Origin: Iris pallida
Taxonomy: Eukaryota; Streptophyta; Magnoliopsida; Asparagales; Iridaceae
Direction: 5' to 3'
Assembly (NCBI GenBank): GCA_029216955.1
Contig: JANAVB010010791.1
Location: 8,733,826-8,797,825 of the forward strand
DNA length: 64,000 nucleotides
How positions within the stretch are numbered: position 1 is the stretch's first letter; each line of letters begins with the position of its first letter. Made by a program: the position numbers and the translations under genes. The notes under the pieces are model-generated. The model had not been told where the DNA came from. It saw nothing but the letters and a program-made list of their open reading frames with translations, and did no database searches. Shown piece by piece: positions 32,178-43,942 of the stretch.

Positions 32178-33500
32178 TTTATAATAAACTCATGAATTAT
32201 CATTTACCAATTGTTGGGCGGAGTCAAATCCACTACCAACGAAAAAGAGAGAAATACATGATAACAAAATTTTGTCGAGTGATGCAAAGACGATCCAAGT
32301 GTAATCATCCTCGAAAAAAAAGTAGATCATGGCCTTGGCTAGAGCACCTGCGAATATCACCAACACATACCTGGATAATTCACCAGGTCCTCAGAGGGAC
32401 GTAACAAGATACAATAAACAACATGACATATAAATACTGAATATAAAATATGCCACAAACAAAAGTAAGTGACAAGACATCAATAAGGTAACCTAACCAT
32501 ACTAAAGTGAACATGCAGTTAAGAAAAAACCTTTCCTCGCATGAGCCCTAGCTGTAAATAGGATCTGGTATAGTCCCCACTTGGACACCAGTGACCTAAG
32601 CGCATGACGTTGAAAAATGACAGTGGCCAACCTGAGGGAGTAAGCATACCCGTATCTCCAGCGGAGCTTTCGGGTTACAAGGAAATGTGTAATAGAAGCC
32701 CATACGACAAGGAAATGTTCTCCCCACCCGATGCACCTACCAAGTAGCATCCACGATCATGTAACACTACTAACCGTCAAGTCTTCTAACATGCTTCTAT
32801 TGACAATTAGACCTAACGTACGTCGCATACGCATCAGTTATCAGCCAACACGCAAGTCCGGAGGCTATATGCTACTCAAAACTTACACATCTCGTGCCAC
32901 CTCTGTGTCAAAGTTTATGTAGATGTGCTAAACTAATGGTAGTCTCCTAACTCTAGGTCCACATGCAATCAAAGGATAATAAGTAAAGTAACGCTACTAT
33001 CACTGAACAGACAGTAAATCAGAAACTGTAAATAATGGTACAGCTAGAAATAAATGAACAGTGATATGCAAATAACTAAAATGAAGACTTAAATATAAAT
33101 AATAAATTATGGCAAGGTATCTTGCCTGATATGATGCCTGGTGTGGTGCGATGATCCGGTAAGTATTGCTTTGTCCAATAGCCGAGGTCGATGTGTAAGG
33201 GTCTCAATTTCACGAGAACTAGAACGCACGATCAGGTGGGAGCAATGGTGATAATCGAGTAGAATTTGTGGAGATAGATACATGTACTTAATTTGTTTAG
33301 AAAGTATTTATAACACTTGAAAAAAAATATTTTTTATTATTTAAAATAGTTTTTAGATAAAATACATACTTTGAAAATCAAAAATCATTTCATTTTTTTT
33401 ATTGGTCAACATATTTTAGGTAAAATATTTACTATAAATAGAAATTTCAATATTTCTAACGATATTTAATAATCATAATAATAATAATAATCATCTCCAA

Positions 33501-33585
<85 letters not shown>

Positions 33586-35068
33586 TTACTATACTTACAA
33601 AACCTCCTGTTAATGAAAACAAATAATAATTATTAATAATAATACTAAAATATAGTATAAGAACTACTGTTCTCTTTGAGCTTATCTTATTTACGAAAGA
33701 GAAAAAAAAAGAAAGGGCGAGAGAGCAGCCTTTGTTGGAGGCCGGCGTCCGTCGCTGCAGCGTAGGGAGCAGTGGTCGTAGTGCTGTGGGCGCAGGAAGA
33801 GGGGTTCTCGCCTAAGAGTCTAGGGACGAGGAAGTGCAGTCCACGCGCCGTTAATGGATCAGGGTGGGGTTCCGCGCCGGCAGTTGCGGGGGTTCGCCAG
33901 CGCCGATCTGTGTTGAGGGAGGCAGGCGTGGTAGGTGTGGTGGGCCGGTGGCGGTGCAGCCTTCGCGTTGTGGAGGTACGAGTCTGCACGGGTGGCGCGA
34001 CTCGAGGAGGCACGATATTCTTGAGGTAGAGGTCGGGTAGGCTCGGGCGTGCGAGAGGAGAAGGGATCGGAAGTTTCGGCCGCTCCGGTGGAGCGAAGTT
34101 CGTCGGTGACCGCTGCTGGGCGGAGGTACGACAGGGACAGGCCAGGACCGAAGAGAAGCACGGCGGCGCCAGATCTGGCGGCCAGGCGTTGATCGGCTAG
34201 GTTTAGGATTCTCTGCCGTATTGGGCACGTGTCCTGCGAGACACGAGAAGGCATCGAGTCCTGGGTTGTCGGACGAAACAAAAATTTGTAACTGTAATAA
34301 AGGAGATATAGTGGATGGGAAGGGGCACGAACACGGACACGATGCACGAGTTTTAGGTTGTGGTGGAAAATATTTATGGAGGATTTGGATGGTGAAATTA
34401 TGGAAAAAAAGAACAAGGGGCTCTCCATATAAAGAAGGTGGAAGCCCTACTTGGATAAGGACAGGGAGAGCTTAAATTTCCCTGAGATTTTCCAGTATTT
34501 AATTCAAATCGATCCAAAGTAATTCAATCAAATCTAAATCTAATGTAGATAAATTTTACCTTTAATTTAAATTGTATTTAAATTAGTTAATAAAATCTTT
34601 TTCTAACTTAATTTCTATAATTAATTACATATTAAATCAAACCATATTTAATATATGTATTTTCAAATATTAATAAATGATAAAAATAAATTTCAAAAAT
34701 ATAATTATATATACTCGTATGCAAAATAGTACTTGCATCAAACACAGTTTTTCTAAATTACCAATAGCTAAAATAGACTTCCTATAATAAATCAGTTTTA
34801 GAAATTTTCTCAATATTTACACTTTAAGCAAATTAAAATAATTATCATATATTAATTGAAAACTATACTTCCTTTATAAATAAATCAAACGTTTTCTAAA
34901 AATATGTACCTCACACATATTCGCACTCGACGAGCAAATACGAACGTAAACTTGCATATGACGTACAATACAGCAAATACAGCTTCGCACGCGACGTACG
35001 AATACGAAGTACAAAATCAATATCCAATTTATTTTAAAATTTTGTAGTAGAAAATTAGAGGTTTTACA
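32178..35068 (-). repeat. 5' LTR of TE-C, outer piece
   Basis: Continues the LTR after TE-D, matching 12785-15603 throughout. Ends ggttttaca at the TE-B gag junction. Includes the longer AAT array 33501-33584 and GC-rich block 33690-34210. Confidence 0.9.
33501..33584. repeat. (AAT)n microsatellite in TE-C 5' LTR
   Basis: About 28 AAT units, nearly twice the length of the matching tract at 14070-14114. Confidence 0.95.
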
Positions 35069-35924
35069 AATGTTGACAGAAGCATAGAGTAGTTCATCTT
35101 CGTCCACTAGGATTGATTCAGGAGTCTGAACATAATTTAAACGGTCAAAGACGGACCGCTTGGCTGACTGACAACAGCATTTGATGTCAACTTCATGATG
35201 GTGGTTGCAATGATGTTCTTGTTGTTGGACCACCGCTAGACGGGATAGATTTGCAACCTTTCGCTTCTGTATTAAGAGTTCACGGAGGTCGCTAACAGGA
35301 CGGGATGAAGTTGCAGGAACGTAGTCCTTGATGATATTCGGGACATGGTTTCTGTTCCTGTGGTGTCCTGTACCTTGAGTGTGCAAGGACGTGCTAAGCT
35401 GGTTAGCATAAGTCACAGGATCTTTCACCTCAGCATTCTTCCTCTGGTGTAAGTTAGCAACTGGTGCGGGTTGCGCTTGATGCATCTTGTGATTTCCCGA
35501 GGTTGAGCCTAATTGGTACCTGTTGATATAGGTGCGCAAGTCTGACAGGAGAGCTGCTTGTGTATCTACCTGAGATACTAGTAGTTTGCCTCGTCGGGAT
35601 CTTAAAATACATAATTGGTAGATCCTGCCCTTATCTCTTTGGAGTAGGCATAATGCCCTTTTGTATGGAAGGTTTGTTCTGAATGGAACTCATCTTTCCG
35701 ATAGAGATTTGGTTGTCTCTATTAAGGAGAGCAGTACTTTCCATCCAGTCAACGACTCGAGCAGAATGAGGAAAAGTTAAAGAGCCTTTTCCTTGATTTG
35801 GAGATTTCTTACTAAGCTTCTGATTTGATGGAAAAGAGTGTTTCTCTTTAAATTGTGCTAGTACACAAGTTCGTACAGGTTGCGCCAAGGCATAAACCTG
35901 TGCAAGTTGGCGCTAAAGTTGGAA

Positions 35925-36290
35925 TATGCACAAATTGTGCCGAAGAAGAAAAGGCCAAAGGGTGCTTTCCCTTTTTTTGGACAGCAGTGTATCGAACAGA
36001 GTCTCCTTCGATTTTAGGGTCGAAGAAGTAGAGGGATTAGCCAAAAGGATGTTTTCCTTAGGTTGCGCCGAAGCATTGATGGGCGCAAGTTGCACAGAAG
36101 CAGGAACATGTGCAGGTTGCGCCAGGGAAGAGAAGGCTGAAGGGTGCTTTCCCTTGTTTCGGACAGCTGTGTGTCGAGATAGAGTCTCCTTCGATTTCAG
36201 AATCGGAGAAGTGGAAGGGTTAGCCATAAGGCTATTTTCCTTAGGTTGTGCCAAAAAATTGATGGGCGCGAGTTGAGCAGAAGCAGGAGA
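35925..36290 (-). repeat. Tandem duplication (~183 bp) in TE-B leader
   Basis: Two direct copies with matching ttgcgcc(g)aa..attgatgggcgc at about 36063 and 36245 and shared ggtgctttccctt / agagtctccttcgat words. A decayed third partial copy may lie near 35880. TE-E lacks this duplication. Confidence 0.75.
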
Positions 36291-36487
36291 TTGCACCGCC
36301 GAGGACTTAGGAGTCCAAACAGAGCGCGTCTTGCTCTTAACTGCGGCAACAGTGCACTTGGCGCCCCCAGCATTGATCATAGTCTCGTAGGCATTTTGGT
36401 CGACTTTAACGACCAGGGTTTTCTGCGTCTTGCCGATTGACGCAGTATCATATTGAGTTGTCACTTTCTTGTCGAAGGAAAAAGTCG

Positions 36488-36505
36488 TCCCCAGCAGAGT
36501 CGCCA
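36488..36505 (-). other. Primer-binding site of TE-B
   Basis: Element strand TGGCGACTCTGCTGGGGA, complementary to the 3' end of plant tRNA-Arg (tccccagcagagtcgcca on the plus strand). Three bases separate it from the LTR. It contains all but the first base of the leader ATG. Confidence 0.85.
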
Positions 36506-36508
36506 TTT

Positions 36509-37538
36509 TGTTTGCAAAGAACAAAAGTTTTTATTACAAACTAAGAGAAAGAGTACAAGAGTACCATTGATTTCTGGGAAAGTACAACTATAGGAATCTG
36601 ATCATAAGACGATCACTTTATCCCTTGGACGATGTGATATCGAAGACACGAGCCTCTGGAGAATGCAGCAGCACTTTAGCAGGAGATTCTGATCACTCTT
36701 GATGACTTGAAACTCTATTTATAGAGTTCATGAAATAACCATTTAGTAGTTATTCTGGGTTGCTCGCGCTTCAGATTGTGCGCCTCTTATTCACATGCAC
36801 GAACGGTTGCACTAACTGCTGTAGACGCATGGCAACGTTTGATTGAGATGCACGTGGTCGTGGGCAGTGTAATGGACATGTTCTGCGAAGTTAGTGGCTT
36901 GCGTGCCATGTCACTCTGTTCCGAACACTGTTTGATTACTCTGCACGAGCTTCATCAGGTTGCGCATGGGCGCAATGCAACAACCTGCGCGAGCGGTTTG
37001 CACTAACAGCTGTAGCCGCGTGACATCGTTTAATTGAGATACGTGTGGACATGGGTAGTGTAGTGGGCACGCTCTGCAAAGTTGATGGCTTGCGTGCCAC
37101 GTTACCTAATTTTAAACTAAGAGTTCATCAAGTGGAGCCAATTTGTCAGGCTGCACATAGGCGCAACTTAACAACTGGCGCCTTTGACTAGGTCTTCTGT
37201 GCTGTACTGATTAATCTTTGCACCATTCAGTGATTGCGCGAACCAGCTATCAGCATTATTTATATATTGACAAAGTCTTCTCGTGCGCCGCGTTGCACGG
37301 GATTCGAAGGGATTTTCCTTAATCTTCGTGTTGTCAGTTGTCAAATAATGATGATGCCGTTACAGCTTCTCGAGAAAGTGTGCCACGTGTCACTCTGCGC
37401 ACCCTGACTCTAGTGCAACCTAGCGATGGCGCAACCTGAAGCTGCGCAACTTGATTGTTCGGCACAATATAATGTTTTGGCGCCATCTGATGATTGAAGA
37501 CTTTAATGGGTGGCGCCTCTTAATTTTTAGGCTCTACA
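36509..37538 (-). repeat. 5' LTR of TE-B (1030 bp)
   Basis: Runs from tgtttgcaaagaac at the PBS side to ggctctaca. The last 279 bases match the partial 3' LTR (1727-2003). U3 is rich in TGCGCAA / GGCGCAAC words. The TATA palindrome is at 36709-36729. The flanking 37539-37543 (atctc) is the candidate target duplication, with no partner visible. Confidence 0.9.
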
Positions 37539-37543
37539 ATCTC

Positions 37544-38047
37544 GTCGATGATGTTGATGATATTTGATTTTGTCTATTAGCTTAGTATTTTGTAGATTTC
37601 TCTGCTGATTCTAATGGTCATATGTAATTGCACTATTTTTATTTTGGACTTATATAGTAGCTTGCACTCTTTCAGTTCTAGTTATTATGCACTATGCTTC
37701 AGTAGTAGTTGAGTTTATGCACTATATTTTCTAGTTTCTATTGCTCATAATTTATTACTGCTACTGCTAGTATTTCTCTTGAGCTATGACTTGTTTTATA
37801 CATATGAATTTGTGTATATTACTCTATCCTTTTCTTTGTCTATTACTTCTTGGCTTCAAATATTGCGGGTGAGCCACATGTTTGAGTAAATGACAAAGGG
37901 GGAGAACGAGTCAATACCAAAGAAAAAGATGCAAATTTTAAAATTCTCGATCAAGTCAAAATAAGTCAGGTATATGGTTTCAAAGTTATATATTTGTTAT
38001 ATTTTGTTATAGACTCATAGTTTGTCAATTATCAAAATGAAGGAGAT
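37544..38047 (+). mobile_element. TE-G interior end: probable Copia (SIRE/Maximus-like) 3' region
   Basis: About 500 bases without an ORF. Contains caaagggggagaacg (about 37897) and, just before the LTR, ttgtcaattatcaaaatgaa then ggagattg, a pattern typical of the PPT of plant SIRE-type Copia elements. The 5' part is cut off by TE-B. Confidence 0.5.
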
Positions 38048-39105
38048 TGTTGGTCCATTGGCTAATTGTCACACCTGATTTTGATAATCAACGATAACTT
38101 TGGTCAATACGCAAAATATACAAACTGCTACAGGTTACCCGTTTCAAAAGAGAAGTTCGTCTACGTCCTACTGCTACCCACTACTTCAAAGTACAAAGTA
38201 CATTGCATCGTCATCCAGAACAATCACACTGTAGACATAATCAAGACCTTTACATTTTATTCTGTATTTTACAATTTTATGAGTCTAGAAAATAATTGTG
38301 AGATTGATCAAGATTGTACTGGCTTAGATTATTCTAAGTCCACATATCCAAATAAGTCTACCTTTTTAATCCTAAAAGTCCACAATTCTAAAAAGCCCCA
38401 AACCTATGCAAATTTTCCTTACTGTTCTGACCCAACAGAACTCTAATAGAACTCTGACCGAGTTCGGCTCGAGTTTGGTCTGGGTTATTTGAAAATATGT
38501 TCCTACAAATCTGCATCCAACGTTCATTTGCGAGATTCATGCATCCGAACTCTGCCCGAGTTCGGTCAGCAAAAATACTCTAAATAGAGATGGATTTTCA
38601 TATTTCCAAGTCACTCATTCACTCTCGCTTCTCTATCTTTCTAAAGTTTTTTCAACGAGCAAAAAGCTTTCAAATATAGCCTAATACCACTCTTAGCCAA
38701 AGCCAGTACAGTTCTTTTTGACCTAGTATTTTGGTTCAGAAGAGTTGTATCAGAGGTTGTAATTAAGAAAATGTTCCAGTTTTTAAAATTAAGTTTGTGG
38801 ACTCGGTCGTACGCTCGTCACCAAGCACAGTATTATAGGAGACTACAAGCTCTCATTTAGCTTGTGAATAGTAGATTAACATCAAGCCAAAGTACTCAAG
38901 ACTGGAGTAGTCCTCTCAGAGGGAGACCAGTATACATCGTGGTGTTTACTGAGTTTGATTCTCTGATCTCCTACTTTACTGCACTTATTTACTATCTTTT
39001 ATTTGTTGTAGTCTTTATAACTGCTTAATTTTTAATTGGTGATTATTTCTGCTGCACATGCACACTCTCTATTCACCCCCTCTAGAGGTGCTCAATGTTC
39101 CTACA
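38048..39105 (+). repeat. 3' LTR of TE-G (probable Copia)
   Basis: Begins TGTTGGTCCATTGG and ends with tattcaccccctctagaggt ... ttcctaca; the phrase before the end is common in SIRE/Maximus LTRs. Length is about 1.06 kb. A 126-residue ORF inside (38066-38446) has no recognisable domain. Two near-identical words actctg(a/c)ccgagttcgg occur at about 38452 and 38550. No partner LTR is in view. Confidence 0.5.
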
Positions 39106-41062
39106 AAAACAAAGTATTGCTAGTGGACTAAAAAAATCTAGTTTACCCAAGGTATTGACCCTAGAACTATGGTATTGACTAATAGTTAAAGTACTTGAGA
39201 TATGGGCTAAGGTATTAGGTAAATGTGCGATACGAGTTAAGATACCATGATATAGGATAAGGTAAATAGCTATAGACCAAGGTATTGGTAAAAATTATAG
39301 GTAGAAGTATATAGTAGAATAATATGTGCTAGAAACTTAGTATAGCCTAGAAACATAGTATTGGCCTAGTATTGACTATTTTGACCTAGTTAGTACCTAA
39401 AAACCAAATAGTGACTTGTTTAGACCTAGTATAACTTTATAAACCCTGTAAATAGGTGAAATCAACCTAAAAACTCAAAAATGATCTAGTTTAATTTTGT
39501 AACCTAGATTTGACCTAGTTTGACCATAGAAGCAAGTTATTGACCTAGTTTGACTATAGAAGCAAGGTATTAACGTAGTTTGACCATAAAAGCAAGGTAT
39601 TGACCTAGTTTGACTTCTATGACCTATGATTGACCTAGAAATCATATTTTAATTGATATCAATGATTATCACTCCAAAACACTAGTTGATATTCCATATG
39701 TAGGTCTTCGAAGCACTGTTTCATATACTGTTGATACTTTATACCGGATTTCAGGCGAGTACATTTTCTGATAATTTTCCTTTTATAATATCTTCTATAT
39801 TTTTTGTAGTTAGTTTAGATATCCTTGATCTCTTGATACATTGGTTACAAGGATTGGTATTTCCGGATTCCGTCATGAGATATTATGTCTTATATATCTT
39901 GGTGTATCTTGTGCAAGTCCTGTTGTTGCTCTTGTACTTGTATAGACACTAAATCTCGAGAAAACTTGCTACCTTCTCTCAGAATTTCGTGTCGTAACAT
40001 ACCATGGTTGCATATACTATACCAATCGGGGGCGAGGAGTAGTAGTGTAGATATGTGATTATACCCTCGCTGTGCAAGTTATTGTTTCCTTCGAGTGTTA
40101 ATCATATATCGCACTGATTAACCAGGCCATAAATTCCTGTGCAAGTTCCTAAGCCGATCACATATTGAAACTAGTGCTCACTCACTTAGATAATTATTTT
40201 TTTGATTATTTTACATGTTATTTCTTGCCGTTATGTTTATTTATAGCTTTGTATACTTGCTACATTCATGTACATGTTATATTATCTTGTATATTCTTCC
40301 TAATTATTGTTACAATCTTTATTATTTACTAGAACTGTTATTAGAGGTGTACTTCGCTCCAATCCTGATTGGATATATTTTTTCAAATATTATAGTAGGA
40401 GTAGACTTGGATACTGGGGCTCAGGAGGGCTTAACTCTAGCTGAGGTGACACTAGTAGCGACTCAGTTAGATTAGTTATTAGTACTCGATTTGTCTCCAG
40501 CTCTCTGACTCTTGGCATATTATTATTTGAGACTTATGTCATTTGAGATAGTTGATTCTTAGACTCTGGATTTGGACTTGTATTATGTTATGTTAGATTT
40601 CTCCTGAATATTTTATATCATGTCTGTATATCTTATTCGTGCCATTTATATTTCTTATAGTCAATGTGATTGAGTATGAATATTATTATGATTTGTCCTC
40701 CTTTTGGAGTTGGGATGTCTTGACAGGTTATGATACATATTATTAGTTAGTATAGTAGACCTAGACAGCGTTCTATCGTCGATACTGCGACGTAAGCTCC
40801 CTTACATTGTGTGCGGGTCATAAGAAAATATGTTGCACACATCAATAATTTACAGAACTGTCTTATACATGGATTTGACTCGATAGTTGGCTATGAATGG
40901 AAACACATGAAATGTTGGTTTTCAAGATAGTTTTCAAAAAGAATGTAATCTGACTCTGTACTGTATGAAATAAATGTAGATAAAAGTAACAAGATCATAT
41001 CATAAGAAATGTTTTCTCACTAAATGAATTAATGATCATTTCAGATGATATAACCTTTGTTC
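39106..41062 (+). mobile_element. TE-H: diverged fragment of a large-LTR element
   Basis: No supported gene. 39130-39640 repeats ggtattgacctagtttgacc-type units. 39700-40820 aligns loosely with 56600-57688 of TE-F (ggcgagtacatt(t/c)tctgat; gacctaG-acagcgttctatcg-cgatactgcg), so it looks like the 3' half of a related LTR. 40820-41062 may be interior. TE-F is inserted at its right edge. Confidence 0.5.
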
Positions 41063-41718
41063 TGTGAGCACCCTGAATTTCGGGTTAATTTTTTTTAATT
41101 TTTTTGATTGATTTAGTTTCAATAAATAAATTATTCTGTTATTTATCTTTAAGTGTACTTTTTCGTGCCTTTGATATTTGTAGTGTCAGGGATGTTCAAG
41201 TCTGGAAATCTTCTTCACGAGTTTTGTAGTGGACATGATTACCATCATGATGGTATATAATGTCCCATCCAAACTTGTTTCCTTGTACTCTTTTTGCTTC
41301 GCACAACTTCGGGTCAAATTAGACCATTTGATCATTAATTAATTTTCCCACTCTTTTCCTTGATCATTATTAGCACGTTACCGTGACTTTTAATTTGGGA
41401 GCATGAGACCAGTCATTTCCTTGAAACCAACTTCTTATGCATGATCTACTCGAGACGCTCTTCACTCATGACCTTCGTGTCCCACTCAGACACACTATTT
41501 TGTGCTCTATTTTGTTCACACAACTTTCCTGACACGTGAACCGATTTTATTTCACCCCACGGTGTCACATTTATTTTCCGACTTGATTTGTGGGTACCCT
41601 GTCGACCAAAACCTGTCGACCCCAAATATGGACATGGCCCACATTGAGCCTACTATCTGTATGCCACTTGTGTGCCATTTGTTGAGCCCCCAAATGCTAC
41701 TTATTTACCCATGATTAT
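41063..41718 (+). repeat. 5' LTR of TE-F, first piece
   Basis: Begins TGTGAGCACCCTGAATTTC and matches 60454-61109. It is interrupted after attat at 41718 by TE-E; the 3' LTR reads straight through (catgattatcaacacctatt at 61102 onward). Confidence 0.92.
41714..41718. other. Target-site duplication of TE-E (left), attat
   Basis: Identical to 54209-54213; a single copy is in the uninterrupted LTR (atgattatcaac at 61103). Confidence 0.95.
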
Positions 41719-42280
41719 TGTAGGTCCTAAAAAATCAAGTTACACCTATCAACAAAGTCAGAAAATCAAAGAAATACAACTTTCAAAATGAACTGCGCAG
41801 ACATCAGATTGCGCATCATTCCGATTGCACATATCGGACTGCACACACTTTCAACTGTGCAGGCTGACGTGGCAATATCATCATTATATGACAAGAACAA
41901 ATCTTTCTGACAGCTGACAGCACGAAGAACGAGGAGACTGTTCATTTATTGTGCCGTACAGCGCTCGAGGACAACTGTACATGCAGCGCAATCCAGTGCC
42001 TGCATAATCTATGTCAGCGCAATCCGAAGTCAGCATAATTCAGGTGGCACACTTCATCATGATAATTGACAAAAGTACACGTGGCATTCTTGCCATCAAT
42101 TCCTCACTACGTGGCAACCGTCTATACACGATCATGCGCATTTCAATCAAATGATGCCATGTGTCCAAGACAGTCAGCCCACGACCAGATAACTGCCTGC
42201 GCAATCCAGTGCCTGCGCAATCCAGTTCCTGCACAATCCAACTTGCGCCATCCATACTAACTAAAAATTAGTTATTTCCA

Positions 42281-42302
42281 GAAACTCTATAAATAGAGTT
42301 TC
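42281..42302 (+). promoter_or_regulatory. TATA box inside a palindrome (TE-E LTR)
   Basis: GAAACTCTAT-AA-ATAGAGTTTC: 10-base arms that pair perfectly around the TATAAATA. The copy in the 3' LTR is at 53869-53890; the same palindrome is in TE-B (36709) and TE-D (19136). Confidence 0.75.
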
Positions 42303-42588
42303 AAGTCTTCATTCAAGGGGATCACAGATCAGATCAGAGATCAGAGATAGAGATCAGACATTAAAAGTTCAGAATTATCAGAGAGTTCAGGAGTTCTTGT
42401 CCAAGTGCTGCTATATTCTTCCGAGGCTTTTGCCTTCAATTCTCCGAGGCTTTTGCCTTCAAGTCAACTTCCGAGGCTACCGTCTTCACAGTTCAAATCG
42501 TCCAAGGGATAAAGCAATAGTCTTCTAGATTGTATTCCTACAGTTGTACCTTTCCCAGAATTCTTATAATCTTTATAAAGTTTGTATC

Positions 42589-42594
42589 AATAAA
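42589..42594 (+). terminator. Poly(A) signal of TE-E LTR
   Basis: AATAAA, 26 bases before the LTR end; the equivalent in the 3' LTR (about 54177) would end element transcripts. Confidence 0.55.
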
Positions 42595-42622
42595 GTTTCA
42601 TACTTTTGTTTTTGCAAACAAA

Positions 42623-43942
42623 ATGGCGACTCTGCTGGGGACGACTTTCTCCTCCGACGAGGAAGTGACAACTCAATGTGACATAGCGTCTATCGGGAAG
42701 ACGCAGAAGACTCTGGTTGTGAAGGTCAACCAGACGGCCTACGAAGCCATGATCAATTCCAAGACCACCCCCCGTACTGCAACAACTTCTGCCACGAGCA
42801 AAGTGCGCCCAGTGTGGGTCCCCAAGACTGCTGCACAGTCAGGCAGTTCTGCCACCAAGGCTGCTGCGCAATCTGTGGCACAGTCTGCCAGTAAAACTGT
42901 TGCACGGTCTATCTATTCTACCACCAAGCTTGGTGCGCAGTCTGCTGTTTCAACTGTTGCGCAGTCTGCCTCAAATACTTGTGCACAGTCTGCTACTTCT
43001 TATGCTGCCTTGTCAAAGTATAAGACTCCTATGCCCCTGGCGCAGTTTGCAGCAATTCTTCCTGCGTAAACCAACATTCCAGCAACTAGAGTGCATCCTA
43101 AACACTCTGAGGCAAGAACTCCTGATGTGCAAACCACAATCTCTGTGGCCAGAACCAGTGCACCCTCTGCCAAAGACTCTCATGCGCAAGTGGCCAGTGC
43201 GCCATCCACCTATGCGCAAACCATGTCTGCGCAATCCAAAAGAGACAGTCCTTTGGCTAATCTCTCTTCCTCTCACAACAAAGGCAAAGGCTCAGTTCCT
43301 CCTCCCAAGCACTCTGCTGCTCCAGCACAATCCACTGGGGTTAGTCTTTTGGCTATTCCTCCTCCTCCTCAGAACAAAGGAAAAGGCCCTTTGGTCTTTT
43401 CTCAAACTTCTTTGTCTCATGACTTAGAAGACAACAGAGGAAAACGCTTTTTAGCTAACCCTTCTTCCCAAAACAAAAAAAAAGGCCCTTTGGTCTTTTC
43501 TCAATCTTCCTCGGTTTTTACCGTAGAAGATCAACCTGAACGTGCCTTGGCACCAGTTAGTACAAGAACTCCTTCAAACAAGGGTTCTTCTTCCCTTCAT
43601 ATCAAGAGAACTTGTATTGATCAAAGAGGTATTCTGCCTACCCCGGTAGCAGAATTTCAAGATCTCCCAACTCTCAAGATATCCCGGTCGAAACAGAAAA
43701 AATTGTTGGTGTCTCAAACAGAAACCCCTGGGGGTGAATTTGCTGATTTAAGAACTTATCTCAACAGACCAACTTCGGCGAAACGTAAACAGCCAATACC
43801 AAAGACGAAACATCATCAGAAGCAAACTTCCAGGGTCATGAACCCCGACACCTATGCCAATGAAGTGAGCACTTCCCTGTATACTCAAGGTACAAAATAT
43901 TTGAAAAACCGGAACCATGTTCCGAATATTGTCAAAGAATAG
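42623..43942 (+). pseudogene. Leader / gag N-terminal extension (TE-E)
   Basis: Starts in the PBS with MATLLGTTFSSDEEVTTQCD and IGKTQKTLVVKVNQTAYEAM, conserved in TE-B and TE-D. An Ala/Ser/Gln-rich part follows, made of AQSxxS-type units, with a stop at 43067-43069; the same frame goes on (ARTPDVQTTISVARTSAP ... PLVFSQ repeats ... DQRGILPTP ... ISRSKQKKLLVSQTETP) to a TAG at 43940. No enzyme or known domain. The frame is also open back into the LTR (42530), but the ATG in the PBS is the conserved start. Two stops make it non-functional here. Confidence 0.75.
42624..42641 (+). other. Primer-binding site of TE-E
   Basis: TGGCGACTCTGCTGGGGA, complementary to the 3' end of plant tRNA-Arg, three bases after the LTR. 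The leader ATG (42623-42625) overlaps it. Confidence 0.88.

Larger units (their letters stand above)
12621..35068 (-). mobile_element. TE-C: large-LTR, non-coding (LARD-like) element, split by TE-D
   Basis: The 3' LTR is 12621-15603, the interior 15604-18753, and the 5' LTR 18754-18914 plus 32178-35068. Without TE-D the element is about 9.2 kb. Both LTRs share their full length by direct reading, including the AAT microsatellite and GC-rich block. The interior has no gag or pol. Its PPT side (15604-15640, minus strand reading GAGAACAAAATTCTTTTAAG...GGA) resembles that of TE-F and of chromovirus-type Gypsy elements. It would depend on another element's proteins. Confidence 0.85.
35069..36507 (-). 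pseudogene. gag: Leader and gag N-terminal half (TE-B)
   Basis: The ATG within the PBS (36506-36504) opens MATLLGTTFSFDKKVTTQ, and the frame runs to 35913. It is then broken into 35888-35631 and 35539-35070, ending at the TE-C junction in DEDELLYASVN. Markers match TE-E: QKTLVVKVDQNAYETMI, SVFDRLNYVQTPES. A 61-residue segment is duplicated in tandem (two copies of QLAPIN...AQPKEN...ANPSTS...LKSKETL). The frame is also open through the LTR edge (to 36524), but the conserved ATG in the PBS is the likely start. Confidence 0.75.
1727..37538 (-). mobile_element. TE-B: Tat-type Ty3/Gypsy element, split by TE-C (and TE-D inside it)
   Basis: Read on the minus strand: 5' LTR 37538-36509, PBS 36505-36488, gag first half 36507-35069, then TE-C (35068-12621), gag second half from 12620, protease, G-patch, RT, two RNase H domains and integrase down to 5023, then a 3 kb antisense-gene region, PPT, and a partial 3' LTR (2003-1727) cut by TE-A. 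Without TE-C the element is about 13.4 kb. Gag continuity across TE-C is shown by the uninterrupted TE-E gag around 44140-44170. The dual RNase H and tRNA-Arg-type PBS place it in the Tat/Ogre group. All sense reading frames are broken. Confidence 0.9.
41719..42620 (+). repeat. 5' LTR of TE-E (902 bp)
   Basis: TGTAGGTCC ... TGCAAACA. U3 repeats TGCGCAATCCAGT-type words (about 41800-42245). The TATA palindrome is at 42281-42302, followed by AGATCAG repeats and three ccgaggctttTGCCTTCAA-like units (about 42420-42480). AATAAA at 42589-42594. Confidence 0.95.

Noticed and set aside
38066..38446. 126-residue ORF in the TE-G LTR
   Set aside because: Lies wholly in an LTR-like sequence, starts near its edge and has no domain.
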